A stretch of 64,000 bases of DNA from UBA1494_A sp963973975 (GTDB taxonomy: Bacteria; Bacteroidota; Bacteroidia; Flavobacteriales_E; Vicingaceae): NCBI GenBank assembly GCA_963973975.1, contig CAXBCF010000005.1:65115-129114 (forward strand). The letters are read 5' to 3'. Below are positions 9,487 through 18,502 of this stretch, piece after piece. The notes under the pieces were generated by a model that saw only the letters and a list, made by a program, of their open reading frames with translations, made no database searches and was not told the DNA's origin. Numbering within the stretch: the first letter of the stretch is position 1; the number at the start of each line of letters is the position of its first letter. A program made the position numbers and the translations under genes.

Positions 9487-9678
9487 ATGGCACTTCTTTT
9501 TATTGCAGCCTTTCTTTTTTTCTTGATTTTAACTTTGCTTGCAATTGTAAACTTAGTTCGAAGTGAATTTAAGAATCAGAACGATAAACTAATATGGCTT
9601 TTGGTGATTCTTTTCTTGCCTTTTTTGGGTAGTATTCTTTACTTTTTAATGAGCGATTCTCAAAAAGTGACTAGATAG
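9487..9678 (+). CDS. PLDc_N domain small membrane protein, 63 aa
   Basis: Two hydrophobic helices flank a short charged loop (FKNQNDK), followed by LIWLLVILFLPFLGSILYF. The W-x(n)-LPFLG-x-x-LYF pattern is that of the stand-alone PLDc_N family, the N-terminal membrane segment otherwise found on phospholipase-D/cardiolipin-synthase-like proteins. No catalytic HKD motif is present, so it is not an enzyme by itself. It lies 20 bp after rocD and just before a strong terminator, so it probably ends the rocD transcript. It ends in TAG, showing that TAG works as a normal stop in this genome. Confidence 0.75.
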   Translation: MALLFIAAFLFFLILTLLAIVNLVRSEFKNQNDKLIWLLVILFLPFLGSILYFLMSDSQKVTR

Positions 9679-9737
9679 TATCACTTGTATATTGTGAGTT
9701 AAAAATTTATTTGAATTATCTATAATTAATTCCAAAA

Positions 9738-9768
9738 AAAAAGGTCTTCCAATTTGGAAGACCTTTTT
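9738..9768. terminator. Bidirectional intrinsic terminator
   Basis: A near-perfect inverted repeat, AAAAAGGTCTTCC / GGAAGACCTTTTT with a 5-nt AATTT loop, has A and T tracts on opposite sides so it can work both ways. It sits between two convergent genes, the PLDc_N gene (plus) and the Omp28-like gene (minus). Confidence 0.85.
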
Positions 9769-9790
9769 AAAATATGTTGCAAAAGTGAAT

Positions 9791-11926
9791 TTATTTAATC
9801 ACTGTAATCTTCTTAGTTACTTGAGTATCTCCAACAATAACTTTCACAAAGTAAAAGCCATTAGAAAATTCAGATGTATTCAATTGAATTAATTGGCTGC
9901 CAGTTGATCTAACACCATAATTCTCTTTTCTTAGAATTTTACCAGTAATGTCCAAAATTTCTACTTCAACTCGTTCGTTTTGAGTTAACTCAAACTGCAA
10001 GTTCGTTTGATTAGCAGAAGGATTAGGGTAAATTTTGAAGTTTGTAGCTGTTGAAACTTCTTTTGAAATCCCTGTAATTGATGGAGCTAGTTTACGAGAT
10101 GTAGCATTTAGTACTTCATAATCAGCATTGGTTGCGCCTTCTCTATTTACCACTGCAACTAAACTTACTTGTTTTTCATCCCAATTATTATCTAATTGGA
10201 AAGTAAAGTTCCTGCTATAAGTGTTATTTATTGTAATAGTAGAAGGAATTACTGTAGCATCACCCCAAGTTGTTGGTAAAATATCTCTCAATACATGTCT
10301 GTGAGGAAAACCTACAATAGGGTTTCCTGCACCTTGGTAAGGGTGGCCTGCAGTATTGTTGTAAAAATTTACTTGGTTATAGCCGTTTCCTGTTCCTACC
10401 ACACTATCTTCTAAAACTAGTAAGCTAATATTTATTGTTCCATTTCCAGGAAAAGGAGCGTCAACAAAAATAACATCCACATTTACATTAATATTTCTGT
10501 TAGTAGTATCGTACGATCCTGTTAAATTTACACTAACAGGAGAGCCAACCTGACTTCTAGCGTTTGCTCTTTGTTCCCATAGATTACGGCTATGCGCAGG
10601 CTCAGCATCTCCATCAAATTTGATTCTATCTATCATAGCAGTTGGTGCACTGTTATTTCCTAAAGTAGCGCAAATTGTTGATGCATCAGCATTTGTCATG
10701 GCATCTGTTCCAAAACAGGAATGAACACCAACAGCAATTACATTAGGGTTGTTATCTGTAATTCTATTAACAACAACTGTTCCATCCGGACAAAATTGAC
10801 AAACGGCTGTAGTAAACTCTTCTAACAATACTTTTCTTTGTACAGTATTGCCTGAATTTACAAATACTCTGCTAGCTGAAGAATCATTTAAATTGTTTGC
10901 GTCTGTTCCACTGTTTGGGTTAGATAACCATACATCAATAGTAGTAAAACTACCAACATTAGTTGGGGTCCAAGTTGTACCATGGGTGAAATTTAAAAAA
11001 TCACCGTTTGCAAGGTTTACATTAAATGTTTCAGAATTAACTGTTGTTCCTCCGTCAGCTGACCAGTTAACATCAACAGAGGTTAAAGTAGTTGATCCTG
11101 CATTGTATATTCTACCTGCTATAGTAGCAACTCCAGACGTAGAAACTAATTCGTCAACATCCACTGAAAACAATTCAGCATCTAAACTAGGTTTTGTCCC
11201 AGGAGAGAAGGTATGATAAACATTATCAGTTGCATCTGATGCATTGCCACCATTAGTTACAACAGAAGGTACATTTGGAGAAGCAGGTAATTGGATGGCT
11301 GTAGAATCATTAATTTGAACACCAATAGTAAGACTTAATGGTGTAGTAAAAGTTCTTTTATCAACTATATAAATGTTATTTGTAGTTTCTTCCAATACAA
11401 TTGCCCAATAGGTCTAATTAGACCCTCCAGGTGAAGAAGGAGATGAGTAAGATAAAAAGTCAATCCAATGCTGTCTATTGGGAGCAGTTCCAAAAGTTTT
11501 TGATCCAATTTCATCATTAGCTCCTGATTGCTGTAATCCCCATATGCAAATTGAATTATCAGGTATTGAAGCTGAAGGTAAAGCAGTATTGTTACCATAT
11601 GAAGGAACTGCAACAGCAGAAGTTGTAAAAGTTAATACTCCTGAGCTTGATACCTTATACTGAGTAACCGGATTTCCATTAAAATTAAATGTAAATGGGA
11701 TCGTCTGATTTCCAGACCATCTTAAATTATTAGTAGTTGCTGTTAACACAGCAGTGTAACCCAAAGAGTTTCCATTTAAAAATGCCAAAGGCTGCTCGGG
11801 GTCATTGTTTAAATCTCCAGGGTTCTGACCTGCAGGATTATAGGTATTAACGTAATACTGCGCATTCGCTGTATACGATACCAATGTTAGTGCTATTATA
11901 GCGACAAAAGAGGTAATTTTTTTCAT
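9791..11926 (-). pseudogene. Omp28-like secreted protein with T9SS type A sorting domain, interrupted by one in-frame TAG
   Basis: A single frame of 712 codons is broken only by TAG at 11416-11414. Upstream part (170 aa): signal peptide ending in TANAQ, then a beta-rich domain. Downstream part, same frame, resumes with TYWAIVLEETTNNIYIVD, continuing the same domain. It then shows the Omp28 region (RKVLLEEFTTAVCQFCPDG, thioredoxin-like CQFC) and a C-terminal sorting domain starting FKIYPNPSANQ and ending in KKITVIK. As written, the N-terminal product lacks the sorting signal and the C-terminal piece lacks a signal peptide, so neither could be exported by T9SS. Explanations are a recent nonsense mutation, a base-call error, or readthrough. 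TAG is used as an ordinary stop elsewhere in the window. Confidence 0.85.
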
Positions 11927-12090
11927 GTTTCTTTTTTTTAATTAAAAATTAGCAAGTGTATTTTAAGCGACTAAGTTAACATATTTTTAATCTTAAACAA
12001 ATTTTATCAAAATTATTTACTACACACGTATTTTCTGAAAGGTTCTTATGAATGATGGGCGGAGATGAATGCTATTTTAAAATTGAACGA

Positions 12091-12098
12091 TATATTTG
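12091..12098 (+). promoter_or_regulatory. -7 box for the ABC exporter operon
   Basis: TATATTTG fits TAnnTTTG and lies 19 bp before the ATG at 12118. It supports that ATG over an in-frame ATG at 12052, which would be upstream of the predicted transcript start. Confidence 0.55.
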
Positions 12099-12117
12099 TG
12101 TCCAATACAAAAAAATG

Positions 12118-13062
12118 ATGGAAACTATTTTAAGCGCAAAAAATATAGTGAAGCAATATGCCAACCACAGGGCATTAGATGATGTTAGCATAGAAGTGCC
12201 AAAAGGCTGTGTATTTGGCTTGTTAGGCCCTAATGGTGCAGGTAAAACTTCATTAATTCGAATCATCAATCAAATAACAGGGCCTGATGCTGGTGAAATC
12301 TTTTTTAATGGTGAGCCATTAATGGCAAAACACGTTGAGCAAATTGGTTACTTACCCGAAGAGCGTGGCCTTTACAAAAAAATGGAAGTGGGTGAGCAGG
12401 CAATGTATTTAGCTCAACTAAAAGGGATGTCAAAAGCTGAAGCCAAGTCAAAACTCAGTGAATGGTTCAAAAAATTTGATATTTCTCCATGGTGGAATAA
12501 AAAGGTAGAGGAACTTTCTAAAGGAATGGCGCAGAAAGTGCAATTTATTGTCACTGTTTTACACGAACCTAAACTTTTAATCCTCGATGAGCCTTTTAGT
12601 GGTTTTGACCCTATCAATGCAAACATAGTTAAGAGAGAAATTTTACGTTTAAAAGAAGCTGGAGCAACCATTATATTATCTACGCATAACATGGCTTCAG
12701 TTGAAGAAATTTGTGATCACATCGCCTTAATCAATAATTCAAAAAATATTTTAAGTGGCAGTGTCAAGCAAATTCAAGATGAATTTAAAGAAGGCATTTA
12801 CGACATTCTATTCAAAGGAAATATGGTGGCGTTTACCAATGCACTTTGGGCAGGAGCCGAGTTAATTGATTCTAAAGAAGAAGGAGAATATCAAAAAGCG
12901 ACGGTGAGATTACTCAATCAACAGTCTCCGAATAATTTATTGCAAGGGATTATTACTAGTGTTGAAGTTTTTGGATTGAAGGAAGTAATCCCAAGTATGA
13001 ACGATATTTTTATTAAACAAGTAGAAACTACCAATCTTAAAAAAGCTGTAAGCCATGAATAA
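12118..13062 (+). CDS. ABC transporter ATP-binding protein (NatA-type)
   Basis: The 314-aa nucleotide-binding subunit. Walker A GLLGPNGAGKTSLI, Q-loop region, signature LSKGMAQKVQF (an LSKGM variant of LSGGQ, common in this family), Walker B LLILDEPFSGFDP and the H-switch LSTHNM are all present. After the ATPase domain come about 85 residues of the DUF4162 type, typical of ABC-2 exporters of the NatA/YhaQ group. It overlaps the permease gene by 8 bp, so the two are translationally coupled. The substrate is unknown; NatAB exports Na+ in Bacillus, but that cannot be assumed here. Confidence 0.9.
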   Translation: METILSAKNIVKQYANHRALDDVSIEVPKGCVFGLLGPNGAGKTSLIRIINQITGPDAGEIFFNGEPLMAKHVEQIGYLPEERGLYKKMEVGEQAMYLAQLKGMSKAEAKSKLSEWFKKFDISPWWNKKVEELSKGMAQKVQFIVTVLHEPKLLILDEPFSGFDPINANIVKREILRLKEAGATIILSTHNMASVEEICDHIALINNSKNILSGSVKQIQDEFKEGIYDILFKGNMVAFTNALWAGAELIDSKEEGEYQKATVRLLNQQSPNNLLQGIITSVEVFGLKEVIPSMNDIFIKQVETTNLKKAVSHE

Positions 13063-14419
13063 AACAAGTTTAATAATTCAGCGAGAATACCTTACTAGAG
13101 TTAAAAAGAAGTCATTTATAATAATGAGTATTGTCGGGCCGATTTTAATTGCGGCTTTGATGGTAGTTCCTGCATGGTTGGCAATTCAAGATGAAGATTC
13201 TCAATTGGTTGAAGTAATTGATGAAACTGGGCTTTTTGTTAATCAACTAAAAAATTCAGATGAAATTACATTCGCCTATGAATTTAGAAGTTTAAAAGCT
13301 GCTCAAGACGATTTAAAAGAAAAAGGAAAATACACAGCAGTTTTACATATTCCTAAAGTGGTAGTGACCTTGCCAAAAACGGTTCAACTTTTTTATGATA
13401 GCAAGCCTAAGAGCAGTTCTATTTCCTATATGGAAAATGAAATTGCCAAAGTGATTGAGAATAAAAAACTGCAAGACATGTATAATTTGAGTGTCGATCA
13501 GATTTCAGGTTTAAGACCACCAGTAAAAATCACCTCAAACAAACTAAAAGACTTGAGCGATCAAGCTGCAGATGGAGAAGCTTTTGAAAAAACGGCAGGG
13601 GGATTAGCAACAGGAGTGGGGTTTGTACTTGCATTTTTTATTTACATGTTTATTTTCTTATTCGGTGTGCAAGTGATGCGTGGAGTAATTGAAGAAAAAA
13701 CAAATCGAATTGTTGAGGTAATTATTTCATCAGTAAAACCTTTTCAATTAATGATGGGAAAAATAATCGGAGTTGCCTTAGTTGCCATTACTCAAGTTTT
13801 AATTTGGGTTGTGTTGAGTACAGTAATTATTGGTGGGGTTCAGTCCTTTTTTAAGGATGATTTAATGGCTTCTAAAAAACAAGATTTGAAAAAAATGGAG
13901 CAGTTTAATCCTGCTCTTGAAGAAGAAGGGCAGCAAATAGAAGAAAGTAAAGGTCAAAGTATGATGCAAGAAATCAATACCAAATTGCAACAAATTAATT
14001 TTCCATTGGTGATTGCGTGTTTTATTTTTTACTTCTTAGGAGGATACCTTTTATATGGTTCGCTTTTCGCAGCAATTGGAGCAGCTGTAGATAGTGAGGC
14101 AGACACCCAACAGTTCATGTTCCCAATAACAGTCCCTTTAATTATTGCTCTTGCCATTGCACAAGTAGTTTTAGATAACCCAGATGGGAGTTTAGCCTTT
14201 TGGGCCTCAATTATTCCATTTACTTCACCCATTATTATGATGATTCGAATACCAGTTGGGGTGCATTATTTAGAATTACTACTTTCTATGGGAATTTTAA
14301 TCATTACTTTTATTGGCACTACATGGATGGCAGGAAGAATTTACCGAACAGGCATTTTAATGTATGGTAAAAAAGTAAACTTTAAAGAGCTTGGTAAATG
14401 GCTTTTTCATAAATCATAA
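13055..14419 (+). CDS. ABC-2 type transporter permease (NatB-type)
   Basis: The 454-aa membrane partner of the preceding ATPase. One N-terminal membrane segment (about residues 22-45) is followed by a large extracytoplasmic domain (about 46-185). A C-terminal set of about six segments contains the ABC-2 hallmark GVIEEKTNRIVEVIISSVKP. The loop between membrane segments at about residues 270-310 is unusually rich in Lys/Glu/Gln. The gene overlaps the ATPase gene by 8 bp and is followed after 2 bp by the NtrC-like regulator, so all three are probably one transcript. Confidence 0.9.
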   Translation: MNKTSLIIQREYLTRVKKKSFIIMSIVGPILIAALMVVPAWLAIQDEDSQLVEVIDETGLFVNQLKNSDEITFAYEFRSLKAAQDDLKEKGKYTAVLHIPKVVVTLPKTVQLFYDSKPKSSSISYMENEIAKVIENKKLQDMYNLSVDQISGLRPPVKITSNKLKDLSDQAADGEAFEKTAGGLATGVGFVLAFFIYMFIFLFGVQVMRGVIEEKTNRIVEVIISSVKPFQLMMGKIIGVALVAITQVLIWVVLSTVIIGGVQSFFKDDLMASKKQDLKKMEQFNPALEEEGQQIEESKGQSMMQEINTKLQQINFPLVIACFIFYFLGGYLLYGSLFAAIGAAVDSEADTQQFMFPITVPLIIALAIAQVVLDNPDGSLAFWASIIPFTSPIIMMIRIPVGVHYLELLLSMGILIITFIGTTWMAGRIYRTGILMYGKKVNFKELGKWLFHKS

Positions 14420-14421
14420 GT

Positions 14422-15588
14422 ATGAATACAATATTAGTAGTTGATGATGATCGCCCTATAAGAAGTACTTTGCGCGAAATTTTAGAATTTGAAAAGTTTA
14501 AAGTTGAGGAAGCTGAGAATGGGGAGGAAGCATTAGAAAAAGTAAAAAATCAAAAATTTGACCTTGTGCTCTGTGATATAAAAATGCCAAAAATGGATGG
14601 CATTGAGGTATTGGAGAAATTGCAAGAAATGCAGCACGACCTTCCAGTAGTCATGATTTCAGGACATGGAACTATTGAAACAGCAGTAGAGGCAATTAAA
14701 ATGGGTGCTTTTGATTTTATTGCCAAGCCATTAGATTTAAATCGACTGTTGGTTACAGTTAGAAATGCATTGGATAAAAGTGAGTTGGTTCAAGAAACCA
14801 AAACTTTACGTAAAAAAGTTCACTTAAGTAAACTCAATGATATAGTCGGAGAAAGTAAAGCAATTCAAGAAGTTAAATCCTTAATTGCAAAAGTTGCACC
14901 CACAGAAGCTAGGGTTTTAATTACCGGTGGAAATGGAACAGGAAAAGAATTGGTCGCTAGAAATTTACACCAAAACAGTGATCGAAAAAATGCTCCATTT
15001 GTTGAGGTTAATTGTGCAGCAATTCCATCAGAGTTAATTGAAAGTGAGCTTTTTGGTCATGAGAAAGGGGCATTTACTTCTGCAGTTAAACAAAAGTTGG
15101 GGAAATTTGAACAAGCAGAAGGTGGAACCTTATTTTTAGATGAAATAGGTGACATGAGTGCTTCGGCTCAAGCTAAAGTCTTGAGAGCCTTGCAAGAAAA
15201 TAAAATTAGCAGAGTAGGGGGAGAAAAAGATATAAAAGTAAACGTTCGAATCTTAGCCGCTACCAATAAAGATTTAAAAAAGGAAATTGTATCAGGAAAT
15301 TTTCGAGAAGATTTGTACCATCGATTGAGTGTAATCCTAATTCCTGTTCCTGCATTGAGTGAGCGCAAAGAGGATATTCCTCTATTGACTGAGTTTTTTT
15401 TAGAACAATTGGTTCAAGAGCAAAACTTACCTGCAAAAACCTTCCATAAGAAAGCATTAGAATCTCTAAAAGAATTTAACTGGCCTGGGAATATTCGAGA
15501 ATTGAGAAATGTAATAGAACGCCTATTAATTTTAGGAGGAGATCAAATTTCTGAAAATGACGTTGAACGTTATGTAAAAGTCAAGTAA
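14422..15588 (+). CDS. NtrC-family response regulator (receiver + AAA+) without C-terminal HTH
   Basis: The receiver domain (residues 1-120) has the acidic DDD pocket at 8-10, phospho-acceptor Asp52 in CDIKMPKMDG and Lys102. The AAA+ domain has Walker A GGNGTGKE (169-176), the sigma54 loop at 216-221 and Walker B GGTLFLDEIGD. Two oddities: the loop reads GAFTSA rather than GAFTGA, and the protein ends at residue 388, just after the NIRELRNVIERL helix region, with no Fis-type DNA-binding helix-turn-helix. It may activate sigma54 from solution or act through partners. It directly follows the ABC exporter genes; a cognate kinase is not adjacent. Confidence 0.9.
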   Translation: MNTILVVDDDRPIRSTLREILEFEKFKVEEAENGEEALEKVKNQKFDLVLCDIKMPKMDGIEVLEKLQEMQHDLPVVMISGHGTIETAVEAIKMGAFDFIAKPLDLNRLLVTVRNALDKSELVQETKTLRKKVHLSKLNDIVGESKAIQEVKSLIAKVAPTEARVLITGGNGTGKELVARNLHQNSDRKNAPFVEVNCAAIPSELIESELFGHEKGAFTSAVKQKLGKFEQAEGGTLFLDEIGDMSASAQAKVLRALQENKISRVGGEKDIKVNVRILAATNKDLKKEIVSGNFREDLYHRLSVILIPVPALSERKEDIPLLTEFFLEQLVQEQNLPAKTFHKKALESLKEFNWPGNIRELRNVIERLLILGGDQISENDVERYVKVK

Positions 15589-16053
15589 TTAATTTATAAA
15601 TGCTTTTTTTCTTTAAGACTCTCCAAAAAAAGTAACTGATTGTAAACTAAGTCACAAGTGTCCGAGAAAAAGTATTTTATAAAAACGAATGTTGATTTTT
15701 AAGCTGTCCCTAGAATTTGTTTTTTGGAAAATGAAATAAATTCTTAGAGAAACCGAGAAGCTTCCATCTGTGATGGAAGATCACTCGGCTGAACTTAGGA
15801 TTTATAAAATTTGGAAAAAATAAAAATTCAAAGGACGAGTTTTTTTTGTTTCGTTTTTTTCACGGCGAAAAAAATGAAAATTATACATTTTTAAAAAGTA
15901 CCCACATTGATTTAAATAGCTCAATTGAAATAGTTTGATTTTTAAAAAAATAATTTAAAATCAAGTAGTTAAATCGAAAAAATTTTGTAATATTAGATAA
16001 ATATATTGCTTTTATCGGACAAAAATGAAACTAAGTTTCAAATATTGTATTAA
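15589..16053. other. Non-coding gap of about 0.5 kb holding a strong hairpin
   Basis: No open frame of convincing length is seen between the regulator stop and the desaturase promoter. The region is very AT-rich with many A and T runs. A stem-loop at 15753-15788 (listed separately) stands out, and a second weaker repeat, TTTTTTC/GAAAAAA around an ACGGC loop, lies near 15855-15875. No tRNA-like fold or ribosomal RNA sequence is seen. Confidence 0.5.
15753..15788 (+). ncRNA. Candidate structured RNA element (long hairpin)
   Basis: CCGAG and CTCGG form an outer stem, and CTTCCATC/GATGGAAG form an 8-bp perfect inner stem around a TGT loop. A small AAG/ATCA internal loop separates the stems. It is much more GC-rich than the flanks. 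It lacks an immediate T-tract, so it does not look like a plain terminator. It could be a 3' end element of the regulator mRNA, a leader element for the desaturase gene, or a small RNA; the strand is not determined by the sequence. Confidence 0.35.
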
Positions 16054-16085
16054 TTTGACTAGCTATCTTATAATGGTTAGCTTTG
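16054..16085 (+). promoter_or_regulatory. Promoter for the desaturase gene (-33/-7)
   Basis: TTTG (16054-16057), a 20-bp spacer, then TAGCTTTG (16078-16085): both elements of the Bacteroidota consensus TTTG-N19-TAnnTTTG at the expected distance. The predicted start site near 16092 leaves a leader of about 30 nt before the ATG at 16124. Confidence 0.7.
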
Positions 16086-16123
16086 TAAACATTAGTATTA
16101 ATTCATTGAGCTAAATTTATTGA

Positions 16124-17191
16124 ATGGCATTTATTGAAAAAATTCTCCAAGAGCCTTCCTATGGTTGGAAAGACGAAAAAGGCAACCTTATAATACCAAC
16201 AACCAAACAATTATTTAAAGAAGCTTTCCGTCGAATAAATATTTTCAAATCCACCACTAATTGGATTTCACTCATAAGTTGGGTGATGGCAATTACGATG
16301 TTACCTTTCTTTTATTTTTTCTTAGTTGAGTTTTTTAGTATTCCGCTTTTAATTTTCTTTTTGGTGTATGCCATGATCATCATGAGTACCCATGGTACTA
16401 TTTGGTTTCACAGGTATTGTACTCATAAATCCTTTACATTTAGTCATCCAATTTTTAGGTTTATCACTCAAAACTTAGTGATTAAAACTTTTCCTGAAGA
16501 AATTTATGTTGTTTCTCATCACGTTCATCATGCATTGTCTGATGAGCCAGGTGACCCATACAATGCCAAAGCAGGCTTTTTATATTGCATGTTATCTGAT
16601 GTCAATCACCAAAGCATTGCAGAAGATTTAACTGAACCTGAATACAATCGTCTCCAAACTTTTTTGAATCATACTGGAGTTAAGTTAAATTCTTATAAGT
16701 CATACTTGAAATGGGGTTCATTGGCTACTGTAGGTTACACAGTAGGTCTATGGGTATTAAATTGGGCATTTTGGTATGCTGCTTTTTACTTTATTGGTGG
16801 GCATGGTTTGGCTTGTGCAGCATTTAGTGCAGCCATGTTTTGGTTTGTTTTGGTACGAGCTTTTAATTATACCGGACACGGAAAAGGAGAAGTGAAACAC
16901 ATCGATGGAATTGATTTTGACCGCAGAAATTTATCCATAAATCAAACCAGACCTGGATTGTTTTCAGGTGAATGGCACAACAATCATCATCTTTTCCCAG
17001 GAAGTGCAAGAGCAGGATTTCTTCCTTTTCAGATTGATTTAGCTTGGATATACATATATCTATTAAGTAAAGTTGGAGCTGTAGATTCTTATCAGGATTC
17101 CAAAGCTGCTTTTATGAAAAAGTATGTACAAAAAAATGCGCAAAAAGAAGTGGTTATCAAAGATGTAGCTTCGGCTGAGTCCTCGAATTAA
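16124..17191 (+). CDS. Acyl-CoA/acyl-lipid delta-9-type fatty acid desaturase
   Basis: A membrane di-iron desaturase of 355 aa. The three histidine boxes are complete: HRYCTH, HHVHH, and HNNHH in GEWHNNHHLFPGSARAGF. Four or so hydrophobic segments place it in the inner membrane. It introduces a double bond into acyl chains to maintain membrane fluidity, often induced by cold; position specificity is inferred from overall resemblance to stearoyl-CoA desaturases. It is monocistronic with its own well-formed promoter after a long non-coding gap, which suggests independent regulation. Confidence 0.92.
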   Translation: MAFIEKILQEPSYGWKDEKGNLIIPTTKQLFKEAFRRINIFKSTTNWISLISWVMAITMLPFFYFFLVEFFSIPLLIFFLVYAMIIMSTHGTIWFHRYCTHKSFTFSHPIFRFITQNLVIKTFPEEIYVVSHHVHHALSDEPGDPYNAKAGFLYCMLSDVNHQSIAEDLTEPEYNRLQTFLNHTGVKLNSYKSYLKWGSLATVGYTVGLWVLNWAFWYAAFYFIGGHGLACAAFSAAMFWFVLVRAFNYTGHGKGEVKHIDGIDFDRRNLSINQTRPGLFSGEWHNNHHLFPGSARAGFLPFQIDLAWIYIYLLSKVGAVDSYQDSKAAFMKKYVQKNAQKEVVIKDVASAESSN

Positions 17192-17242
17192 TTTATCAAT
17201 TCTTTCTTAATCATATCTTTTCTTTTTTTTAAAGAAAAAGCT

Positions 17243-17250
17243 TATCTTTG
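17243..17250 (+). promoter_or_regulatory. -7 box for the rpsP operon
   Basis: TATCTTTG matches TAnnTTTG and is followed by CC, a common context in this phylum. The leader before the rpsP ATG at 17291 would be about 35 nt. The -33 region is a T-run with no exact TTTG. Confidence 0.6.
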
Positions 17251-17290
17251 CCCGCTTAAAAAATTTATTATTTATTAATTGTAACGTATT

Positions 17291-17953
17291 ATGCCTACAA
17301 AGATTAGATTACAAAGACATGGAAAAAAGAAGTATGCTTACTTTCATGTAGTAATCGCTGACAGTCGTGCCCCACGAGATGGGAAGTTTATTGAGAAAAT
17401 AGGTACCTATAACCCAAACACTAACCCTGCAACCATTGATATCGATTTCGATCGATCATTGACTTGGGTGAAGAAAGGAGCTCAGCCTACCGAAACAGTG
17501 AAAGCTTTGCTTTCTTACAAAGGAGTGATTTATAAAAATCACCTTGATAAAGGAGTAGATAAAGGAGCTTTTTCGCAAGAAGATGCTGAGAAAAAGTTTG
17601 AAGCTTGGTTGCAAGAAAAAGAAGACAAAATCACTTCTAAGAAAGACAAATTGAGTGCTTCTGTTCAAGAAGAAACCAAGAAACGCTTAGCAGCTGAAAA
17701 AGAAATCAACGAGAAAAGAGCTGCTTCAATCTCTGCAAAACTTCAAGATACTGCTTCTGAAGTTGCTGAATCTGTAGCTGATGCTGCTGAATCTGCTGTT
17801 GACACAGTTAGTGAAACTGCTGAAGCTGTAGCAGATGCTGTTGAAGAAAAAGTTGAAGAAGTAAAAGAAGCAATCTCAAGTGAGAAAGAAGTCGCTACTG
17901 AAGAAACAAAAGAAGAAGAAAATAAGGAAGACGAAAAAAAATCTGCTGAATAA
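17291..17953 (+). CDS. rpsP: 30S ribosomal protein S16 with long C-terminal extension
   Basis: The first 85 or so residues are ordinary S16 (MPTKIRLQRHGKKKYAYFHV, then DSRAPRDGKFIEKIGTYNP), a small-subunit assembly protein. The remainder to residue 220 is a low-complexity Lys/Glu then Ala/Glu/Val/Ser-rich helical tail. S16 in most bacteria is 80-100 aa; Bacteroidota versions are often longer, but this tail exceeds the globular domain in length. The tail is probably disordered or coiled-coil on the ribosome surface. It is the first gene of rpsP-rimM-trmN6, with a 9-bp gap to rimM. Confidence 0.95.
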   Translation: MPTKIRLQRHGKKKYAYFHVVIADSRAPRDGKFIEKIGTYNPNTNPATIDIDFDRSLTWVKKGAQPTETVKALLSYKGVIYKNHLDKGVDKGAFSQEDAEKKFEAWLQEKEDKITSKKDKLSASVQEETKKRLAAEKEINEKRAASISAKLQDTASEVAESVADAAESAVDTVSETAEAVADAVEEKVEEVKEAISSEKEVATEETKEEENKEDEKKSAE

Positions 17954-17962
17954 AATAGACTC

Positions 17963-18502
17963 ATGCAATTAGATGAGTGTTTTTACCTAGGATATTTTTC
18001 GAAAACCATTGGAACCAAAGGGGAATTAGCGTTAAAGTTAGACGTTGATTCCCCTTCTGATTATATCAACTTGAAGCAAGTTTTGGTTCAAATGAATTCA
18101 ACAGACCATCAATTGGTTCCTTTCTTTGCCGTTAAAGCTGAGCTTCAAAACAATGGCAACTTGCGTTGCCAGTTTGAATCGATTGATGATGCAAATTTTG
18201 CAAAGACAATGGTTGGGAAGTCTGTATTTTTACCACTTAGCAAACTAAAGCCTCTGGGTGAAAATCAATTTTACTTTCATGAAATTATTGGCTATCAAGT
18301 CACTGATCTAGAATTTGGATTAATTGGACCAGTTTCTGAAGTGTTAGAATTTAACCATTCAAATTTACTGGTAGTTAAAAAAGAAGAGAAGGAAATTTTG
18401 ATTCCCATCACTGATGAAATTATACTTAAAGTAGATAAAGTAAATCAGTCCCTTCAATTAAAATGCCCCGAAGGTCTGATTGAATTATATCTTGAAAACT
18501 AA
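17963..18502 (+). CDS. rimM: Ribosome maturation factor RimM
   Basis: RimM helps maturation of the 30S head and binds S19. The 179-aa protein has the N-terminal beta-barrel (CFYLGYFSKTIGTKGELALK) and the PRC-type barrel (YFHEIIGYQV, then LLVVKKEEKEILIPI). Both domains are full length. It follows rpsP by 9 bp, the classic arrangement, and overlaps the next gene by about 23 bp when that gene's TTG start is used. Confidence 0.93.
   Translation: MQLDECFYLGYFSKTIGTKGELALKLDVDSPSDYINLKQVLVQMNSTDHQLVPFFAVKAELQNNGNLRCQFESIDDANFAKTMVGKSVFLPLSKLKPLGENQFYFHEIIGYQVTDLEFGLIGPVSEVLEFNHSNLLVVKKEEKEILIPITDEIILKVDKVNQSLQLKCPEGLIELYLEN

Noticed and set aside
10848..11216. 122-codon plus-strand frame inside the Omp28-like gene
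   Set aside because: It lies antisense to a clear coding frame with recognisable Omp28 motifs, and its own translation has no signal, motif or promoter.
9791..11395. Reading the Omp28-like region as two separate genes
   Set aside because: Both parts share one frame, are separated by a single TAG, and complete one beta domain and one exported protein (signal peptide plus sorting domain).
11414..11416. Stop-codon reassignment of TAG
   Set aside because: TAG ends other genes in the window normally, such as the PLDc_N gene at 9678 and the methyltransferase at 57453.
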